From: Cyrtodaria siliqua
Lineage: Eukaryota > Mollusca > Bivalvia > Adapedonta > Hiatellidae
NCBI GenBank assembly: GCA_037043455.1
Contig: JAWPHD010000294.1
Location: 452,501-516,500 of the forward strand
Length of the DNA: 64,000 bases
Direction: 5' to 3'
The notes below the pieces were generated by a model that worked only from the letters and a program-made list of their open reading frames with translations, made no database searches and was not told where the DNA came from. Positions 58,219 through 64,000 of the stretch are shown piece after piece; the first letter of the stretch is position 1, and every line of letters begins with the position of its first letter. Made by a program: the position numbers and the translations under genes.

Positions 58219-60583
58219 ACACTGATCAACCGGCTGCAGCGAAGTCAGATGGTTGCAGAGAGTAAATATGTTTAGCAACATCATCCATAACATAACATTT
58301 AGTAGCTAAGTGCAGTACCTATACAATAAGACCATAAGCATGCTTCTATCATATTTACAAGTGAAATAATTCAGGATTATGTGATTGAGAGTAACGCGTG
58401 GATTCGACAAGTTCCCGCTGTGAAATAAAAGTCCAAAACATGTTTTCATAATATGTAGCATTTGTGCCTCAGTCTTCATGAGATTTTTACCACAATCTCC
58501 TTTTGTCATCTGCTATCTTATAATTATGATTAAAATAATATTAGTTCATATCATGGTATCAAACATATGTATTCAATGATCAACTGCTGAAATTTGAATA
58601 GGAAAAATATCATTTCTTTCTGTATCCATGGTAACAAGATAAAAGTCTAAAGTATACCAGTCAATATCTATGCATTTAGATTCTACATGTCAAATTAACC
58701 CCCAAATAAGCTTAGGTCTGAGTATATGAAAAAATATGAAAGTCTGAGTATCACTTGAATTTTGGCGGTATTGTGCCTTTAACATAAAAATACACAAGAA
58801 ACGCCACCAAATGTAGTATTTCTGTAATATATCTGCCATTTTTGTCTCAATCTGCATGAAAATTTCCCCAAACATGATCTGTGTCACCTGCTTTCAGGAA
58901 ATTCAACACAATACATAAATACCCCATATAGAATAAAAAATAATTGAAGCTGTAACTGTAACTGTTTCGGTAAAAAATTAAAAAAATCAAGAACTGCACC
59001 TCTTTCGACTAGATAACAGAAATACAATAATGAGAAATTCCACCTAAACAGAACAGCCACATTATTTGTCTCTGTAATAAATATGGAGAACACCAACAGA
59101 AACTTGATAGTTGGAAGATACAACAACAACAACAGCAGCAACAACAATCATTTATGTGATCACTGTCCAGTATGGCATACAAAGATGAGTTGTTGACAAC
59201 TTTAAATTTGAGACATCAACAATATGGGAGATATCAGATATATCAAATTATATATCTGCTGTCTCTGAGATATTTCCTTACAGAAACATGTGGCTTCTGA
59301 CACAATGCACATGTATACACCAGAAAACATCATGTTTTTATTTATCACATGAGTTGTCATGATTACTTTGATCACTTACATGCACACAAATTGCTCGAAA
59401 ATGTTATTATGAGATTTATATCAAATACCTCATATGGGCATATACTGGACACAATATGTGCCAAACACATTTTTCTTCTGTACCAACAACTAGTTGAAAT
59501 TGTCTGACAAATCATTACTTTGAAACTAAAACACAAATCAATTGAATCAAGGTGTATAACGGGCTTTAAAAAAAAGACGTCTGCTTGACTATGATGAAAA
59601 ATTAGCTACTCTTCAGGTCTCACACCACAATTAATTTTCCCATAGGGTTACTGTACAGCCTTTTCCAACACCTGAGCGTCAAAGCAGGGCAGCAGACATT
59701 GTTGTTGGTTTAATATCTTCAGTATAGCCAAGACCAGTAATTTAAATCACTAAAATACATAAGATAGCCAGGTGTTTTTTTTCTCGCTCATGTTTTGTGA
59801 ACCCCATGACAAATACAAAATTCATACACTATCTAGCTGAATATGTGGTGCTTCGGTGAAACAATTTTGAAATTTGAATGAAACCTCATACCAACATGGG
59901 ATTTTCTTATCATCTGTCTTTTACACTGCAGATGTATGCTAAAGCAAAGAAAAACCTATTTTTCAAATTAAAAATTGCCAAAAATTGAGAAGAAATAGAA
60001 TTATTTTCTGTTTTCCTTTTGTCTCTAGGTCCGTGAGCTTTTAGGGGAGATAATAGAGGTGTGAGACCTGCAGACAGGTCAAATTGGCGAAATTGGCGGG
60101 GTTAGTATTTTTGCTTTCTGTTGCGTATTTTACTAAAATGTTTGGAAAATGATTAAGCAGATCTGAAAAGGAATGACAGAGGAAGCTTTCACTTTAAAAA
60201 TCCGGTAATAAAACGACGTTAGTGCGTATAGCACCCAGTATAAATGCCCACTGATTTGTAAAAACAATGACATTTTCAGAATAAACACAAATAACGAAAT
60301 GATATTCGCAATTGTAATTCAATTTAAAACGCTTGTCAAGATCGTCAATCTTTTCTGTATAACTGAACAAAGTATCTCATTGAAATAAAAAAAAACTTTC
60401 CGAGTCAGGATTTTTAAAGTGAAAACGTCCTCTGTCATTCCTTTCAAACCTGCATAATCTTTTTCCGAACATTTTAGCAAAATACGCAACAGAAAGCAAA
60501 ACTACTAACCCATCCATTCACTTCCAATAATTTCGCCAATCTGACTTTTCCATCTGACTTCGCTGCAGCCGGTTGATCAGTGT
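58219..60583. mobile_element. 2.37-kb element with 34-nt terminal inverted repeats
   Basis: 58219-58252 and 60550-60583 are perfect inverted repeats (starting 'acactgatcaaccggctgc'). 'tagat' lies just outside both ends, a candidate 5-bp target duplication if each terminus is extended by one base. Inside are a 124-138-nt inverted pair near the right end (60080-60203 with 60408-60545), 'caggtctcacacc' with its complement (59619-59631, 60058-60070), and two diverged ~385-bp-spaced blocks on the minus strand (58306-58509, 58690-58887) sharing 'ETKMA/TEAQM'-type text. No transposase is seen, so it is non-autonomous or a composite. Confidence 0.7.
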
Positions 60584-60584
60584 G

Positions 60585-61889
60585 TAGATAGTATTGCGTT
60601 TTGGCCCTCTCTAACTTTAATGATAGTTACCATTTTTGAATGCAAAGTTGTTTTCAACTTGCATCTAGAGCCATTTCTTTTGGCGCCTCCTCATCGCCAT
60701 CTGGCGGATAATCTACATTTTTTCTCATAAATCGAGGCTTCAAGTCGTAAATGTATAGCAACAACAAATCAATCAGTGTCTGTCTCAGTCAACGCTGACA
60801 GTTTTAACAACATGACATCATCCAAAATGGCCACATCTCTGACCGTTGTGACGTATGACGTCATCCAATTTGGAAAGCCCATGTTTGATCAGGTTCTGAT
60901 CAAAATCTATTCATTCACAACAAGTGTCAATGTCCAGATTATCTGAGTTTTCGTTCATAACATGTATCAAGCCCCAGTTTATCAGTATTCATTCATAACA
61001 AGTGTCAAGCTCCAGATTATCTGAGTTTTCATTCATAAAGAGTGTCAAACTCCAGATTATCTGAGTTTTTATTCATAATGACAAATGTTTAAACCGAGTT
61101 GCATCTTGTTAGGATGTTTATTTTTATTAGCATGCATATTTTAAAAAACGTTTTTATGTCCATTTTAAAAAACATTTTATGGCGTCTTAAGCCAATTACT
61201 ATTCTCAGTAATCAGTAATGTTTGGGGAATTCGGGCACTGTACTTACAAAAAGATTGAATGTTTTGTTTGTAAACATGTATTTCGAAATCGACTAAATCA
61301 TCTGCGGAATTTTAACCTATTTCGTCCATCTAGGTTCTTCTGTTTCTTGTTGTTGTTGTTTTTTTATCAAAATTATGGCCACTTTTACCCGTGTATTTAC
61401 TCATAGTCAATTTCAGTTCTTTTTTTCATCTATTAATCTGTATATTTATTTTTTTAGTAAAGACTACAGTAAAGTTTCTTTTCAATGTGTGCAACAGGCA
61501 TAGGGAAGTTGAATCAACGGGTAGTGCCTCTTATTAAGTTATTTGTCCCTGCAGCAGAAGGCGTTTTCTAGGTTTCGCCACTGACCCCTGATTATAGAAT
61601 GTCTGTCTACAAAATGTATATAGAAATTGCTTTGTTACTCAATAGTTACTCTACCATTCTCACCGGTCTTATATGTCTGTTTATCAAAGTCTTTAATATG
61701 TTTATGATTTCCCTTATTTTCTCCTTCCTTGACTATTGGAGGCAATATTTTGGAAAAAGAACTTGCCCACAAGTAACTGGCTTCTAATTTAATATGCATA
61801 GTAGGTCCCATAACGCTTGTGACTTCCTACCATTGTAAAATTTAAAGCCGTTGTAACAGATTGTCCGTCATTTGGCCTTTGAATTTTTA
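60585..61889. other. Intergenic sequence, no gene seen
   Basis: A phrase 'ctccagattatctgagtttt' recurs near 60930, 61010 and 61050 (about 40-80 bp apart). Otherwise no signal. Confidence 0.5.
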
Positions 61890-61894
61890 TTGTT

Positions 61895-62790
61895 AACACT
61901 CTAGCACCTTCATTATATATCCAATATTTCCTAAACTTGGTCAGTGTCTTCATATCCATGAGAACTCGGACAAATTCGATACACCAGTTTTATATATATA
62001 CATTGCCCTTAATATAATACAAAATCCAATAGTTTGCCTTGTGAACACACTAGCACCTTCATTGTGCATCCGATATTTACCAAACTTGGTCAGTGTCTTT
62101 ATATTAATGAACGGTCAGACAAATTGGAAAACAGTCCATACAGGATAATGAACGCCAGAGTTATTGTCCTTGATTTAATGGAAAATCCTATATTTTTCTT
62201 TCTGAATACTAGAATTCCCTTCATTTTGCATCCGATGTTTACCCAACTTGGTCAGAGTCTTTTTATTAATGGAAGCTAATACAAGTTTGAAAACCACCCA
62301 TATCGGATAATATACGCAACAAAGTTATTGACCTTGATTTAACTGAAAATCCATATGTTGCATTGTGAACACTAGCCCCTTCAATTTGCATCCGATCCTT
62401 ACCGAACTTGGCCAGAGTCTTAATATTAATGAAGGCTCAGACAAGTATGAATACAAGCCATATCGGTTTATAAAATTCAAAGTTATATTGCCCTTGATTT
62501 ATTGAAAAATCCTATACTTTGCCCTTTGAACTCTTAAAATAGGCCCCTCACTTTGCATCCGGTCTTTACCAAACTTGGTCACAGTCTTTATATTAACGAA
62601 AACTATATATATCGTATAATAAACACGATAGTTATCATTGCCCTTGATTTAATGACAATGTCCTATATTTGCCCCGTGAAAATATCTTTCTTTCGATCGT
62701 TACTAAATTTAGTCAATACATTTATATCAATAAAAGCTTGGACAAGTTCAAAACCAGTTGCATCAGACTAGACACATTCAGAGTTATAGC
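61895..62790 (+). repeat. ~155-bp tandem array, about 6 diverged units
   Basis: 'catccgatatttaccaaact' plus 'tggtcagtgtctttata' recurs near 61920, 62065, 62228, 62388, 62558 and 62700. 'cccttgatttaatg' marks the other half of each unit. Units are considerably diverged. Confidence 0.85.
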
Positions 62791-64000
62791 CCTTGCTTTT
62801 TTAAAAAAATGATTTTCCAGTAGGCCTTCGACTATTCAAGCCAGTTGTGTATCTTGTTCCCGGAAGACTACTTAATAAACGCCACTCTGTAAATGATATA
62901 ATTTTAGACATGGAGTTCATCTTGAGTGACGGTTTGGTCATAAAACACACATCTATCAGCAATTTCATAAAATAATATTCTAGTCTAGATTTGAAACAGT
63001 TTAATGACAATTGATCACAATGTATTTGGAATGGATCGACCCTCTAAGATTTCTGTAGGTCGCCCAAGATCGCCAACTTGGCTAAAACTATGTTAAATTG
63101 GAACTTTTAAATGTCCAACAATCGTGCAAATATTCATACAGTCTTTCCTATCAAACCTTACATTCTCTGTACTTTCAGTACTTTGATTATATACTTAAGT
63201 CGTCTGAACGGATTGCGGCATATTGTTAGAAATAAACATATGTCAAAACCACATCTCTACCCACCATCTGTGCTCATACTGTCCAAAGTCATAATCCTTA
63301 CACAGTAAAATACTTGCTATTCAAGACTATAGACATAAGACTTTAGATTATATTTAAGTATGAAATAAAAACAATATTGAAGAAAAACACCTGCAAATTA
63401 GAAACTTTAGATTTTTCCATTGAACTATTTAAGCATGCTACGACCCGGAAGTACTTCCTAACTGGTCTGACATCTACATTTCTTGGGGATGGTAATAGCC
63501 ATAATTACTGGTGTACAGCGTGTTATGATGACCCTCACATTTGGATATCCGTATAAATCATGCGGTAATTTAGCTGTCTCGTATGCAGCCTTAGTTAGGC
63601 TAACTAGTCAACATCGTCACATACAGAAGATGGATGGCAACATGAGACAGACAATACGCGCGTACTAAATGACATTTCGAGAAATGTATTATGCTTGTCG
63701 ATTTCGAAGGCTTCTGATAAGCGAAGCATTGGTCATCTTTTTCAGTTCTTCACGACAACATAATACGTATATGTCCTTGTTTGACATGCGTACACCAGAA
63801 ACTGATCTAGGCTACGTGCCGTAATCAGAACCCCGCCCACAAGCACTATGAACTTCATGGTATGAATAACGTCTACATTGTAACGTACGAGCATTCAACA
63901 TAATTCTAACATTAAATTGTAAGTCTGGGTCCGATCTGTTTGATTTGAAATTATTTTATAAAGGGAACTTCTTTAAGGAATATCGGAATGGACTGAATTG
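62791..64000. other. Intergenic sequence, no gene seen
   Basis: Short frames (for example 63111-63308 and 63483-63668, plus strand) have no recognisable domain or exon signals. Confidence 0.5.

Overview
The window looks like repeat-dense, AT-rich nuclear DNA from an animal. A marine invertebrate such as a bivalve mollusc is my best guess, from the mix of Gmr1-like and LINE elements, tRNA-derived SINE heads, MITEs and many minisatellites. The species cannot be fixed from sequence alone. I see no convincing intact host gene, no functional tRNA or rRNA, and no CRISPR array. Nearly everything I can explain is mobile DNA, a decayed copy of it, or a tandem array.

Region by region. 1-2.5 kb: AT-rich DNA and a solitary LINE ORF1-like gene on the minus strand. 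2.55-8.28 kb and 11.33-24.79 kb: two direct copies (A and B) of one 5.7-kb segment. Both carry a 260-bp MITE with a foldback element inside it, tRNA-like SINE heads and a CA microsatellite. Copy B also holds a complete 7.7-kb LTR retrotransposon (13764-21460, minus strand). The 3-kb spacer has a broken coding remnant (8.7-9.3 kb), a frameshifted LINE fragment and a 64-bp array. 24.8-29.1 kb: a 29-bp array, a possible short exon, a family ending in TGTCTCGCC/GGCGAGACA, and a SINE. 29.3-33.9 kb: three minisatellites with periods 45, 45 and 51 bp. 34.3-40.5 kb: short tandem duplications, a 73-bp and a 23-bp array, and a 76-bp array split by a 1.08-kb insertion. 42-44.5 kb: a 41-bp-type array, a MITE, and a 29-bp array made from that MITE's terminus. 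44.8-47.2 kb: a palindromic MITE and a LINE reverse transcriptase with one premature stop. 48.5-49.5 kb: a 26-bp array. 50.8-54.3 kb: a second truncated LINE and a truncated foldback element. 56.4 kb: a second palindromic MITE. 58.2-60.6 kb: a 2.37-kb element with 34-nt inverted termini. 61.9-62.8 kb: a diverged ~155-bp array.

The most notable object is the LTR element. It has tRNA-Leu primer-binding site, polypurine tract, a 4-bp target duplication with an exact empty site in copy A, and LTRs that differ only by one 8-bp repeat unit. Its single 1204-codon frame runs Gag, protease, integrase, the first part of a reverse transcriptase, then directly the last residues of an RNase H domain. This implies an ancestral protease-integrase-RT-RNase H order, as in Gmr1-like Ty3/gypsy elements, followed by an in-frame loss of the polymerase core. 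The element appears to have moved recently and would then have depended on RT supplied in trans.
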